Below are positions 1-6,438 of a stretch of DNA of 16,420 nucleotides, in pieces; the stretch's first letter is position 1; each line of letters begins with the position of its first letter. The DNA lies in NCBI GenBank assembly GCA_937927265.1, contig CALBCO010000134.1, positions 1 through 16,420 on the forward strand, in the 5' to 3' direction. The notes beneath the pieces were generated by a model that was given only the letters and a program-made list of their open reading frames with translations, was not told the origin of the DNA and made no database searches. This DNA comes from an uncultured Verrucomicrobiae bacterium (GTDB taxonomy: Bacteria; Verrucomicrobiota; Verrucomicrobiia; Palsa-1439). Position numbers and translations under genes: made by a program.

Positions 1-120
1 GATGCGCTGGCCGACGGACTGCGAGTCTTGCTGTCGCGGCTGGGGATGAACTGCGTACTGTGTCGCGTCTCCCGCCCCGCCACCGTGTCCGCCCCACTCC
101 ACCTTTTCAACACCTCCTAG
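1..120 (+). CDS. C-terminal end of an unidentified protein (partial)
   Basis: Frame 1 is open from the window edge to a TAG at 118-120 and encodes the last 39 residues of a protein that starts outside the window. The tail contains LLSRLGMNCVLCRVSRP and ends HLFNTS. The alternation of a short helix, a hydrophobic strand and a second helix faintly recalls the end of a STAS or response-regulator fold, but I cannot assign a family from so short a piece. A stop codon followed by a promoter-like sequence at 155-184 is consistent with a real gene end. It could also be a chance open frame. Confidence 0.4.
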   Translation, partial: DALADGLRVLLSRLGMNCVLCRVSRPATVSAPLHLFNTS

Positions 121-154
121 AAAAACCGGGGAATGTCCTTCTTGTCAGACGATG

Positions 155-184
155 TTGACAGTTGTGCTGTTTTATGGCTATTAT
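155..184 (+). promoter_or_regulatory. sigma70-type promoter for the coiled-coil/lipoprotein pair
   Basis: An exact TTGACA (155-160) is followed after 18 bases by TATTAT (179-184), one mismatch from TATAAT. Transcription would start near 191 and give a leader of about 37 bases with the ribosome-binding site at 215-220. The position just ahead of the + strand gene at 228 fits. Nothing else in the gap between 121 and 227 stands out. Confidence 0.6.
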
Positions 185-227
185 GTCTTTTAATGGCTGC
201 CCAACATTCGCACAGAGGAGACTAGAT

Positions 228-1016
228 ATGAACAAATTGATCAAGTTCGCACTCATCGTCGTCGTGTTGGCCGGCATCGGTTCGGTCGTCTTGACGAACA
301 AACTCGCCGGCACCAAACGCGCTCAGCAAGACGAAATCGCCAAGCTGGGCGGGGAGTTGAAAACCACGACCGACACCCTGACCAATACCAAACAACGACT
401 CGAACAAACCTCCACCGCCCTCGCCCAAACCCAAGGCACTCTCGACAAAGCGAATGCAGATTTGCAAGCCACCCGTGTCACCCTCGGCCAGCGCGAACAA
501 GAAATCCAAACGGTTAAAACCCAACTAACCGAAAAAGAAAAGGCCGCGGCTGAAGCCAAACAAAAAGCCGCCACCGCCGATCAAACCGTCGAGGAAATTC
601 GTACGGTACTCAAAGAAGCCGGTTTTGAAGATGTAACCAACCTCGAAGAAGTGGGAAACAAACTCAAGGCCCAAGCCCAAGAAAAACAGGTTCTGGCCGC
701 CCAATTGGAAAAACTGGCGGCCGAGAACGCTCGCCTCCAGCAACAGGCCACTAAAGTCGAAGCCGCTCCTGCTTTCCGCACCCCCGCCAACCTCCGCGGC
801 CGTGTGGCATATGTGGACAACAAGTGGGACTTTGTAGTGCTGGACGTAGGCGCACGCGACGCTGTGCAGCCCAATACCATGTTCCTGATCTACCGCAACA
901 GCAAACTCATCGGCAAAGCACAGATCGTGTCCGTAGCCCAAACAACTGCCATCGGCCAACTGCTCCCCGAGTTTGCCAAAGGCACCCCGCAGACTGGTGA
1001 TTTCGTGGTGCATTGA
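228..1016 (+). CDS. membrane-anchored coiled-coil protein with C-terminal beta domain
   Basis: This is a 262-residue protein of unknown function. I chose the ATG at 228 over an in-frame ATG at 162 because GAGGAG (215-220) lies 7 bases ahead of it and because the product then opens with a short basic stretch and a single hydrophobic segment (about residues 7-23), a typical N-terminal anchor. Residues about 30-180 are rich in Q, K, E, A and T with heptad spacing, so a long periplasmic or extracytoplasmic coiled coil is likely. Residues about 188-262 form a compact domain: LRGRVAYVDNKWDFVVLDVG, then a glycine-containing beta-rich stretch and PQTGDFVVH at the end. The anchor, coiled coil and beta-domain order resembles MreC, but I see no MreC-specific motif. 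The small lipoprotein gene starts 7 bases downstream, so the two are probably co-transcribed and may act together at the cell envelope. Confidence 0.85.
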   Translation: MNKLIKFALIVVVLAGIGSVVLTNKLAGTKRAQQDEIAKLGGELKTTTDTLTNTKQRLEQTSTALAQTQGTLDKANADLQATRVTLGQREQEIQTVKTQLTEKEKAAAEAKQKAATADQTVEEIRTVLKEAGFEDVTNLEEVGNKLKAQAQEKQVLAAQLEKLAAENARLQQQATKVEAAPAFRTPANLRGRVAYVDNKWDFVVLDVGARDAVQPNTMFLIYRNSKLIGKAQIVSVAQTTAIGQLLPEFAKGTPQTGDFVVH

Positions 1017-1023
1017 GCGCGCC

Positions 1024-1191
1024 ATGCGTTCGTGGTGGTATGTTGCGTTGCTGGTTGTGGGGAGCTGGTGTTTAGGATGTGCCACCCCCCACGAAGAAGC
1101 TGGTAGTTCCATCCCGTGGAATCGCCCCCAAAGCTGGGAAGGCACCGGGGGATTGGGCGGCCTACGTTCCCCCGGTAGCGCCGGGTACTGA
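1024..1191 (+). CDS. small lipoprotein with IPWNRP motif
   Basis: A 55-residue product begins at the ATG at 1024. It shows a signal peptide of lipoprotein type: MRSWW, a hydrophobic core (residues about 6-18) and a lipobox-like CLGC, which would make Cys19 the lipidated residue. The -3 residue is Cys rather than the usual Leu, so the lipobox is not ideal. The mature part holds SSIPWNRPQSWEG followed by glycine-rich sequence. From memory, short lipoproteins with an IPWN.P..WEG motif recur in Verrucomicrobia, often near similar coiled-coil proteins; this needs a search. A longer in-frame start at 973 would lie within the upstream gene and spoil the signal peptide, so I rejected it. The gene ends 6 bases before the convergent asd stop. 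Confidence 0.6.
   Translation: MRSWWYVALLVVGSWCLGCATPHEEAGSSIPWNRPQSWEGTGGLGGLRSPGSAGY
1144..1176. other. 9-bp perfect inverted repeat at the convergent gene end
   Basis: ACCGGGGGA (1144-1152) and TCCCCCGGT (1168-1176) are perfect reverse complements separated by 15 bases. The hairpin lies in the last codons of the small lipoprotein and just beyond the stop of the convergent asd gene. It could slow or end transcripts from either side, but neither strand has a T-run after the stem, so it is not a canonical intrinsic terminator. Confidence 0.4.
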
Positions 1192-1197
1192 CCCGCG

Positions 1198-2199
1198 CTA
1201 CACCAGCAACTCGGCAATCTGGACAGCGTTCAGGGCGGCCCCCTTCAACAACTGGTCGCCACTCACCCAAAAACACAGGCCGTTGTCCAAGGCACAATCC
1301 TTGCGAAGGCGCCCAACAGCACAATTGTACTTCTCCGCTTGATACAACGGCAACGGATATTCGCTTTTGGCGGGGTTATCAATCACATCAAGGCCAGGTG
1401 CCTGCTTCAATACTTCCCGTGCGGCTTCCACAGTGACTGGTTTCGCAAACTCGGCCGAAACTGCCACTGAATGCGCACGATACACAGGCACGCGGACACA
1501 TGTCACACTCGCCCGGAAAGTCGGATGATGCATGATCTTGCGGCCTTCGTTCTCCATTTTCATCTCTTCCTTCGTGTAGCCGGTCGGCAGAAATGAATCC
1601 ACCTGCGGCAACACGTTGAAAGCGATCTGGTGTGGGTATACTTCCTTGGTAACCGGTTGCCCCTTCACAATCTGATCCACCTGCCGCTCCAATTCGGCAA
1701 TCGCCTTTGCGCCCGTGCCTGATACGGCTTGGTAGCTGGACGCAAAAATCCGCGTGCACCCAAAGGCCACGTGCAACGGATACAACGCCATCAAGGTGAT
1801 CGCCGTGGTGCAATTCGGGTTGGCGATGATTCCCTTGTGCTGCTTCACGTCGTCCCCATTGATCTCCGGCACCACCAGCGGCACATTCGGGTCCATGCGG
1901 AAACAACTCGAATTGTCCACCACCACACACCCGGCTTTGACCGCCAGCGGGGCGAACTCCTTTGAAATGCTGCTGCCCGCGCTAAACAAAGCAAACTGCA
2001 TTCCGTCAAAAGAGTCTTGGGTCAGCTCTTCCACCGTCACATCGCGGCCATGAAACTTGAGCTTCCGGCCTGCCGAACGCCTTGATGCAAGCAACTTCAG
2101 TTGGCCCACGGGAAAATTGCGTTTTTCCAGCGTCTGAATCATCTCAATGCCCACTGCTCCCGTCGCACCAACAACCGCCACATTATAGGTTTTGCTCAT
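1198..2199 (-). CDS. asd: aspartate-semialdehyde dehydrogenase
   Basis: This enzyme reduces L-aspartyl-4-phosphate to aspartate semialdehyde with NADPH, the branch-point step for lysine, diaminopimelate, threonine and methionine. The 333-residue length is normal for the bacterial family. The N-terminal Rossmann loop GATGAVG is at residues 11-17. The catalytic cysteine is Cys130 in ANPNCTT, followed by SSYQAVSGTGAK (155-165) with the conserved Gln157. The catalytic histidine is His243 in VPVYRAHS. The start is an ATG with only a weak purine-rich site (AGAAAG) upstream. It lies directly downstream of tRNA-Gln and dnaN on the same strand, so it may be read from the tRNA promoter. Its 3' end abuts the convergent lipoprotein gene with 6 bases between the stops. 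Confidence 0.97.
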   Translation of the reverse strand: MSKTYNVAVVGATGAVGIEMIQTLEKRNFPVGQLKLLASRRSAGRKLKFHGRDVTVEELTQDSFDGMQFALFSAGSSISKEFAPLAVKAGCVVVDNSSCFRMDPNVPLVVPEINGDDVKQHKGIIANPNCTTAITLMALYPLHVAFGCTRIFASSYQAVSGTGAKAIAELERQVDQIVKGQPVTKEVYPHQIAFNVLPQVDSFLPTGYTKEEMKMENEGRKIMHHPTFRASVTCVRVPVYRAHSVAVSAEFAKPVTVEAAREVLKQAPGLDVIDNPAKSEYPLPLYQAEKYNCAVGRLRKDCALDNGLCFWVSGDQLLKGAALNAVQIAELLV

Positions 2200-2218
2200 A
2201 TGAATTGCTTTCTAAGTT

Positions 2219-2292
2219 TGGCTGCCCCGCTAGGACTCGAACCTAGACAAACTGATCCAGAGTCAGTTGTGCTACCATTACACCACGGGGCA
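2219..2292 (-). tRNA. tRNA-Gln (anticodon CTG), CCA encoded
   Basis: On the minus strand the acceptor arms TGCCCCG and CGGGGCA (2223-2229 on the + strand) pair over 7 bp. The D-loop contains the usual AATGGTAGC. The anticodon arm ACTGA/TCAGT encloses the loop CTCTGGA, giving anticodon CTG. The T arm reads TAGGTTCGAGTCCTA. The discriminator G is followed by a genomically encoded CCA (2219-2221). The fold and anticodon identify a glutamine tRNA reading CAG. It sits between dnaN and asd, 46 bases past the dnaN stop. Confidence 0.95.
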
Positions 2293-2305
2293 ACGGCGCG
2301 CACAG

Positions 2306-2332
2306 ATTATGGTGGGCCGGTAGCAGTGTCAA
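2306..2332 (-). promoter_or_regulatory. promoter for tRNA-Gln (and possibly asd)
   Basis: On the minus strand an exact TTGACA (2327-2332) and CATAAT (2306-2311, one mismatch) are spaced by 15 bases. Transcription would begin around 2299, only a few bases ahead of the mature tRNA 5' end at 2292, a common arrangement for tRNA genes. The 15-base spacer is short, so the -10 could be read one or two bases further on. Confidence 0.5.
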
Positions 2333-2338
2333 GGCGCG

Positions 2339-3439
2339 CTAGTTTAAGCGCATCGGCATTAGGACGTATAGAAACGGTGCGTTGATCTTCAGCACACCAG
2401 GGCTTAGCTCGTCCGTTAATTCCAAAAAGACCTCATCCGCATCCAGATTGCGCAAAGGATCCATCAGGTACTGCGGATTAAACGCCACCGTCAGGTCTTT
2501 GCCCTTGTAGTTGATGCTCATCGTCTCTTTGGCTTCTCCCACGTCGGGGGTGGTCGCAGTGATGGTCAACGTGTTTTTCGTAAACCCCAGCCGGACAGAT
2601 TGCGATTTCTCGCTCGCCAACAGCGATGCCCGATGTAGCGCGGCCAGCAACATCTCACGTTCCAGCACGATCCGTTCTTTGGACTCGGTGGGAATCACCT
2701 GCCGAAAGTTTGGGTATGTCCCCTCAACCAGCTTGGACGCCAACGTCGTTGCCCCCATCTCAAAGATGATTTGACTTTCGTTGATTGCAATGCCGACCTC
2801 CCCTTTGTCCGTCAGCAACCGCTGCAGCTCGGTCACAGCTTTCGTCGGCAGAATCAGTTCCGACTCGCTGCCTTTTGGCACTTCCAAGTCGCTCTCCACC
2901 AACGCTAAACGCCTCCCATCCGTTGCCACCACCGTCAGTTTATCCGCCTTGAAACTCATGAATACGCCGTTGAGCACATATCGTGTCTCGTCGGTAGACA
3001 CTGCGTAAGCAGTTTTCTTGAATGCCTCTCGGAGGACTGCCTGCTCCAGTTTCAGTTTCTTGGCGCCGTCGGCTTGGGGAAACTTCGGAAATTCGTCTTC
3101 CGACAATCCCATGATCCGATAATAAGATGAGCTACACCGAATCGCCGCGGCGTTGTGGTCATTCACTTCAACTTCCAGTTCCGCCCCCGGCACCTCTTTG
3201 ACGATGAGAAACAGTTTGCGCGCCGGTAAAGTGATAGCGCCAACTTTACTGATTTCTGCTTCAATCCTTGTCCGTACTGCGACATCCAAGTCTGTTGTTG
3301 TCAAGGTCAGCGCGTCATTCGTTGCTTGCATCAGCACGTTCGAGAGAATGGGTAAGGTCGTGCGCGCGCTCACCACGTTTTGCACCTGTTGCATCCCGTC
3401 AAGCAGCTTCTCTTTGGACACTTTGAACTTGGTTGGCAT
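2339..3439 (-). CDS. dnaN: DNA polymerase III beta subunit (sliding clamp)
   Basis: The product is the ring-shaped clamp that tethers DNA polymerase to DNA and recruits other replication and repair factors. I start it at the ATG at 3439 (MPTKFKVSKEKLLDGMQQV), which gives 366 residues, the same length as the E. coli protein. An upstream in-frame start would add 25 residues that look unlike the family. Family features include SARTTLPILSNVLM near the N-terminus, the central VSTDETRYVLNGV, and the C-terminal YVLMPMRL (followed here by one extra Asn), which helps form the partner-binding pocket. A GGAG lies about 14 bases upstream, further than usual. It follows dnaA on the same strand after a 225-base gap that contains a DnaA box and a candidate promoter. 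Confidence 0.97.
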   Translation of the reverse strand: MPTKFKVSKEKLLDGMQQVQNVVSARTTLPILSNVLMQATNDALTLTTTDLDVAVRTRIEAEISKVGAITLPARKLFLIVKEVPGAELEVEVNDHNAAAIRCSSSYYRIMGLSEDEFPKFPQADGAKKLKLEQAVLREAFKKTAYAVSTDETRYVLNGVFMSFKADKLTVVATDGRRLALVESDLEVPKGSESELILPTKAVTELQRLLTDKGEVGIAINESQIIFEMGATTLASKLVEGTYPNFRQVIPTESKERIVLEREMLLAALHRASLLASEKSQSVRLGFTKNTLTITATTPDVGEAKETMSINYKGKDLTVAFNPQYLMDPLRNLDADEVFLELTDELSPGVLKINAPFLYVLMPMRLN

Positions 3440-3496
3440 GTTTTTGTTTTCTACTCCGGTACCTGATTTAGAAAATAGTCGTCGTTGTCGTACGGC

Positions 3497-3505
3497 TGTG
3501 AATAA
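3497..3505 (-). promoter_or_regulatory. DnaA box between dnaA and dnaN
   Basis: The minus strand reads TTATTCACA, an exact match to the TTATNCACA DnaA-box consensus. It overlaps the candidate -10 element of the dnaN promoter, so DnaA bound here could control dnaN. A weaker variant, TTGTTCACG, lies at 3594-3602 on the minus strand. Confidence 0.6.
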
Positions 3506-3527
3506 CGAAAACAACTTCTGTTGTCAA
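3499..3527 (-). promoter_or_regulatory. candidate dnaN promoter
   Basis: On the minus strand an exact TTGACA (3522-3527) is followed after 17 bases by TATTCA (3499-3504), which matches the -10 consensus at only three positions. The start would be near 3492, about 50 bases before the dnaN ATG. The -10 lies within the DnaA box at 3497-3505. Confidence 0.4.
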
Positions 3528-3664
3528 GGATGCAGCAAGACTTTACAAAAACCCGGCCACCAAGTCTACGTGCGCGATTCAGTCACTAGCCGTCGTGAAC
3601 AAACAAGCGTGCCGGACTTGCCGGGGCCCTATGCGGTCGATCTCCACAAGCTATTCACGGCTTA

Positions 3665-5011
3665 TTAACGACGGAGACTTTGTTCGAGGTAAGACAAAGT
3701 TTGCCGGAGCCGTTGATCTTTGGCGATGCGTTGGTTGACCATCCGACAGGCATGCAGCACTGTGCCATGATCGCGACCGCCAAAAGACTCCCCAATGTCA
3801 TTCAAAGACAGTCCTGTAAGCGTGCGGCTCAGATACATGGCTACTTGACGAGGAAAAGCCACATTTTGCGGCCGTCGCCGACTCGTCATGTCGGCCAACC
3901 GAATGTCAAAATGTTCGGCGACTTTGCGCTGGATCGCGTCCACCGTGATGGACCGTTTCGCTTCTTCGTGCAAGGCGTCACGCAGCAATGTCTCCAACGT
4001 ATCCGTGTTCATCTCCTTGCCGGTCAGGGACGTGTATGAGGCCACCCGCACCAACGCGCCCTCCAAACGGCGGATGTTGGTGCGAATGCGTTCCGCCAGG
4101 AAAATCAGCACCGCGTCGGGAACCTTCACCTCCAACAAAGCCGCCTTTTTCCGAAGAATCGCAATCCTCGTCTCCAAGTCGGGCAATTGCAATTCGGTCA
4201 CCAAACCCCATTCAAACCGGGAAACCAGGCGGTTTTCCAAATTGGCAATTTCCGCAGCGGGCCGGTCGCTGGAAAGCACAATCTGTTTGTGGGCGTCGAA
4301 CAACGTGTTGAACGTGTGAAAAAACTCCTCCTGCATCCGTTCCTTGCCGGCCAAAAACTGAATATCGTCAATCAACAGCACATCCACCTGCCGGTATTTC
4401 TTGCGGAACTTGACCATGCTGCTGGTCTGGATCGCTTGGATAAAATCATTGGTGAACTGTTCGCTGGTGAGATAGCAAACCTTGGATGTTTTTGCTCGGT
4501 CGGTTACGGCATGCCCAATTGCCTGCATCAAATGAGTCTTCCCCAAGCCCACGCCGCCATAAATAAACAACGGATTGTACGCTTTGGCAGGCGACTGGGC
4601 GACCGCCAAAGCGGCCGCATGGGCAAAATTGTTGTTCGGTCCGACAATGAAAGCATCGAACGTGTACCGGGGATTCAACCGCCCTTCCAGTTCACTGCGC
4701 GCTGGCGCGGATGAAGTTAGTGACGGGGCGGCAACGGCGGGATCCACAGGACGGGCCGATTGGCCATCTATAACCAGTTTGATCTGGAGCGGCTCCGCAG
4801 AGGTGCGATTGACCGCCTCGCGGATCAACTGCAGAAAATTCTCCTGCAACCAAATCTGATAAAACTCATTGGCTACACCCAACACCAACTCGCCCTCCGC
4901 CAACTGGAGCGGCCGAATCGGCGCAATCCAGCGATTAAATAACTCGGGGTTTAAGGTTTTCTGGAGCGATTTGGTGGCACTTTTCCACATGGACTCAACA
5001 ACATTTGTCAT
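3665..5011 (-). CDS. dnaA: chromosomal replication initiator DnaA
   Basis: DnaA is the AAA+ ATPase that binds DnaA boxes, opens the origin and loads the helicase; it also acts as a transcription factor. The 448-residue length is usual. Domain I covers about residues 8-80. Walker A is GGVGLGKT (152-159), Walker B is VLLIDDIQF (211-219), and the arginine finger is Arg265 in RLVSRFEWGL. The C-terminal DNA-binding signature GGRDHGTVLHA is at about 411-421, with Gly where many bacteria have Ser or Thr. I kept the ATG at 5011, which has AGGG upstream. An in-frame ATG at codon 8 (MWKSATKSLQ) has GAG upstream and is an equally plausible start. Adjacency to dnaN and to DnaA boxes supports an origin location. 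Confidence 0.97.
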   Translation of the reverse strand: MTNVVESMWKSATKSLQKTLNPELFNRWIAPIRPLQLAEGELVLGVANEFYQIWLQENFLQLIREAVNRTSAEPLQIKLVIDGQSARPVDPAVAAPSLTSSAPARSELEGRLNPRYTFDAFIVGPNNNFAHAAALAVAQSPAKAYNPLFIYGGVGLGKTHLMQAIGHAVTDRAKTSKVCYLTSEQFTNDFIQAIQTSSMVKFRKKYRQVDVLLIDDIQFLAGKERMQEEFFHTFNTLFDAHKQIVLSSDRPAAEIANLENRLVSRFEWGLVTELQLPDLETRIAILRKKAALLEVKVPDAVLIFLAERIRTNIRRLEGALVRVASYTSLTGKEMNTDTLETLLRDALHEEAKRSITVDAIQRKVAEHFDIRLADMTSRRRPQNVAFPRQVAMYLSRTLTGLSLNDIGESFGGRDHGTVLHACRMVNQRIAKDQRLRQTLSYLEQSLRR

Positions 5012-5038
5012 GGCAATAACCCTGTCGGCAATCTTTAG

Positions 5039-5047
5039 TTATTCACA
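5039..5047 (+). promoter_or_regulatory. DnaA box (exact)
   Basis: TTATTCACA, an exact match to TTATNCACA, lies 28 bases upstream of the dnaA start. The degenerate CTGTTCACA follows at 5050-5058 in the same orientation with an 11-base period, about one helical turn. Confidence 0.65.
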
Positions 5048-5313
5048 ACCTGTTCACAGTTTCCAACCCGGCTGACAACCACACGTTTCCCGCCGCAGGG
5101 AAGGCGCGGCCACGCATGCACAGTAGGCCCACAATCCACCTGCGCGCGCCCGTGACGTGCTCCGACCAACGACCCGGCACGCAATCGCCCAACCAACCGT
5201 GCTACCAGGCACAAAGCGCCAAAGAAGGTGACACGACAAAATCCATAATTCTCGTGGAGGCTCCCGTCATTTCCATCAAACAAACCCTGTACAGCCACCC
5301 GCTTGTTGACAAC

Positions 5314-5322
5314 TTATTCACA
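5314..5322 (+). promoter_or_regulatory. DnaA box (exact)
   Basis: TTATTCACA, an exact match, is preceded at 5303-5311 by the variant TTGTTGACA. As with the pair at 5039/5050, the two members are 11 bases apart and in the same orientation. The AT-rich element begins about 65 bases further on. Confidence 0.65.
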
Positions 5323-5387
5323 ACTCTCATTGGCTCTCGCCTTCGCCTTTGGCGCGACGGAGCGTAGCGAGTTCGGCCGGCTGCTGC

Positions 5388-5435
5388 AAGAAAAAAAGAA
5401 ATTTTCCGGAAAAATTTTTCGTCACCCAAAAATTT
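5388..5435. other. AT-rich element, candidate DNA unwinding element
   Basis: The stretch has a run of seven A (5391-5397), a perfect 12-base palindrome TTTTCCGGAAAA (5402-5413), a T-run (5415-5419) and another A/T block (5428-5435). It is the most AT-rich patch near the DnaA boxes. Read on the minus strand it also follows the pyrD stop, and a T-run comes after the palindrome, so a weak terminator role for pyrD is an alternative. Confidence 0.5.
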
Positions 5436-5487
5436 CGCGCCACCGCCGACACAAAACCACCCCCCGGCTGGCTCCTCCTGCCTCGCG

Positions 5488-6438
5488 TCACCACCGGTGA
5501 GCCCGTCCCACCAACTGCCGGACGGTGGTCCTGTTGCCTGCCAAATACCGCTCCAAGCCTTTCTTCATTTCAACAAAGATGTCAGGGTACACGAACCAAG
5601 CAGTACCCACTTGCACCGCACTGGCGCCGGCCAACAAATACTCGATGACATCCTGCCAAGTGGAAATGCCACCGATGCCGATGATTGGTACCCGACGGCT
5701 CCGACACTCCGGTATTTTGGCGAAACAATCCCACACCATGCACAGCCCCACCGGCTTGACGGCAGGACCGGAGAGACCGGCAGCAACGTTGGCGAAGTAT
5801 GGGCGCTGCGTTCGCAGATCAATCGCGACGCCGCGCAAGGTGTTGATCATCGAAAGCGCATCCGTCCCTCCCGCAATTGCGGCTTCGGCGGCTACAGTGA
5901 TGTCGGTAATGTTGGGCGTCAGCTTGGTGATGATCAACGCGCGGCCGGCCGGTCGTTTCACCGTGCGGACGATTTTCTCGATGGCCACCGGGTCAACCCC
6001 AAAACTCACGCCCCCTTCTTTGATGTTCGGACACGAGACGTTGATCTCCAGCCCGGCGATGTCCGGCGCGCCGGCGACGAGCCGCCCGGCCAACTCGCCA
6101 TACTCCTCCACTGTGTTGGCCGAGATGTTGACGATCACCGGCAGTTTGTACTGCCGGAGTTTCGGCCAATCCTCGCTCAGAAACCGGGCGACACCTTTGT
6201 TTTGCAAGCCGATGGAATTGAGCAGACCGGCCCGGGTTTCGATGATGCGCGGTTCGGGATTGCCTTGCCGCGGCGCGAGGGTCACGCCCTTGGTGACAAA
6301 CGCCCCCAGTGCCGCCACCGTGGCTTGGCTGCCGCCAAGACCAGCCAGTTCGTCCGCGCTACCAGAGGTACCCGACGCGGTTAGCAGCGGGCTGCGCAGC
6401 CGCAGCCGGCCCACTTGGGTTGCGAGTTTGGTTTCCAT
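5488..6438 (-). CDS. pyrD: dihydroorotate dehydrogenase, class 1B catalytic subunit
   Basis: This cytosolic FMN enzyme oxidises dihydroorotate to orotate, the fourth step of UMP synthesis. Class 1B enzymes pair with the iron-sulfur flavoprotein PyrK and use NAD+. The product has 316 residues, slightly over the usual length. Motifs include Lys50 in FVTKGVTL, LLNSIGLQN (72-80), the catalytic Cys136 in EINVSCPN, Lys172 in KLTPNITDI, INTLRGVAIDL (198-208), GLSGPAVKPV (221-230) and the phosphate-binding GIGGI (254-258) followed by LLAGASAVQVGTA. The cysteine base is the class 1 mark. The ATG has a strong GGAGGAGA site. It overlaps the end of the upstream PyrK-like gene by 58 bases, so the two are almost certainly one transcript, in the order pyrK-pyrD. 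Confidence 0.96.
   Translation of the reverse strand: METKLATQVGRLRLRSPLLTASGTSGSADELAGLGGSQATVAALGAFVTKGVTLAPRQGNPEPRIIETRAGLLNSIGLQNKGVARFLSEDWPKLRQYKLPVIVNISANTVEEYGELAGRLVAGAPDIAGLEINVSCPNIKEGGVSFGVDPVAIEKIVRTVKRPAGRALIITKLTPNITDITVAAEAAIAGGTDALSMINTLRGVAIDLRTQRPYFANVAAGLSGPAVKPVGLCMVWDCFAKIPECRSRRVPIIGIGGISTWQDVIEYLLAGASAVQVGTAWFVYPDIFVEMKKGLERYLAGNRTTVRQLVGRAHRW

Larger units (their letters stand above)
5012..5436. other. probable chromosomal origin of replication (oriC)
   Basis: This non-coding stretch upstream of dnaA holds two exact TTATTCACA boxes (5039-5047 and 5314-5322), degenerate boxes CTGTTCACA (5050-5058) and TTGTTGACA (5303-5311), and a sharply AT-rich element (5388-5435) in otherwise GC-rich DNA. 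Boxes beside an AT-rich unwinding region next to dnaA is the standard bacterial origin layout. The first pair of boxes is also where dnaA autoregulation would act. I could not find a strong dnaA promoter by eye. The middle part (about 5060-5300) shows no gene I can support, and neither does the remainder of the gap up to pyrD (5437-5487). Confidence 0.7.

Noticed and set aside
162..227. Upstream ATG extending the coiled-coil protein by 22 residues
   Set aside because: The added residues would bury the membrane anchor, and the ATG at 228 has a well-placed GAGGAG.
3651..3659. CTATTCACG as a DnaA box close to the dnaA stop
   Set aside because: Two mismatches to the consensus, including the last base, leave it too weak to list.
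4981..4989. TTTTCCACA, one mismatch from a DnaA box, inside the start of dnaA
   Set aside because: It is explained by the codons for the conserved Met-Trp-Lys start of domain I and has no paired box nearby.
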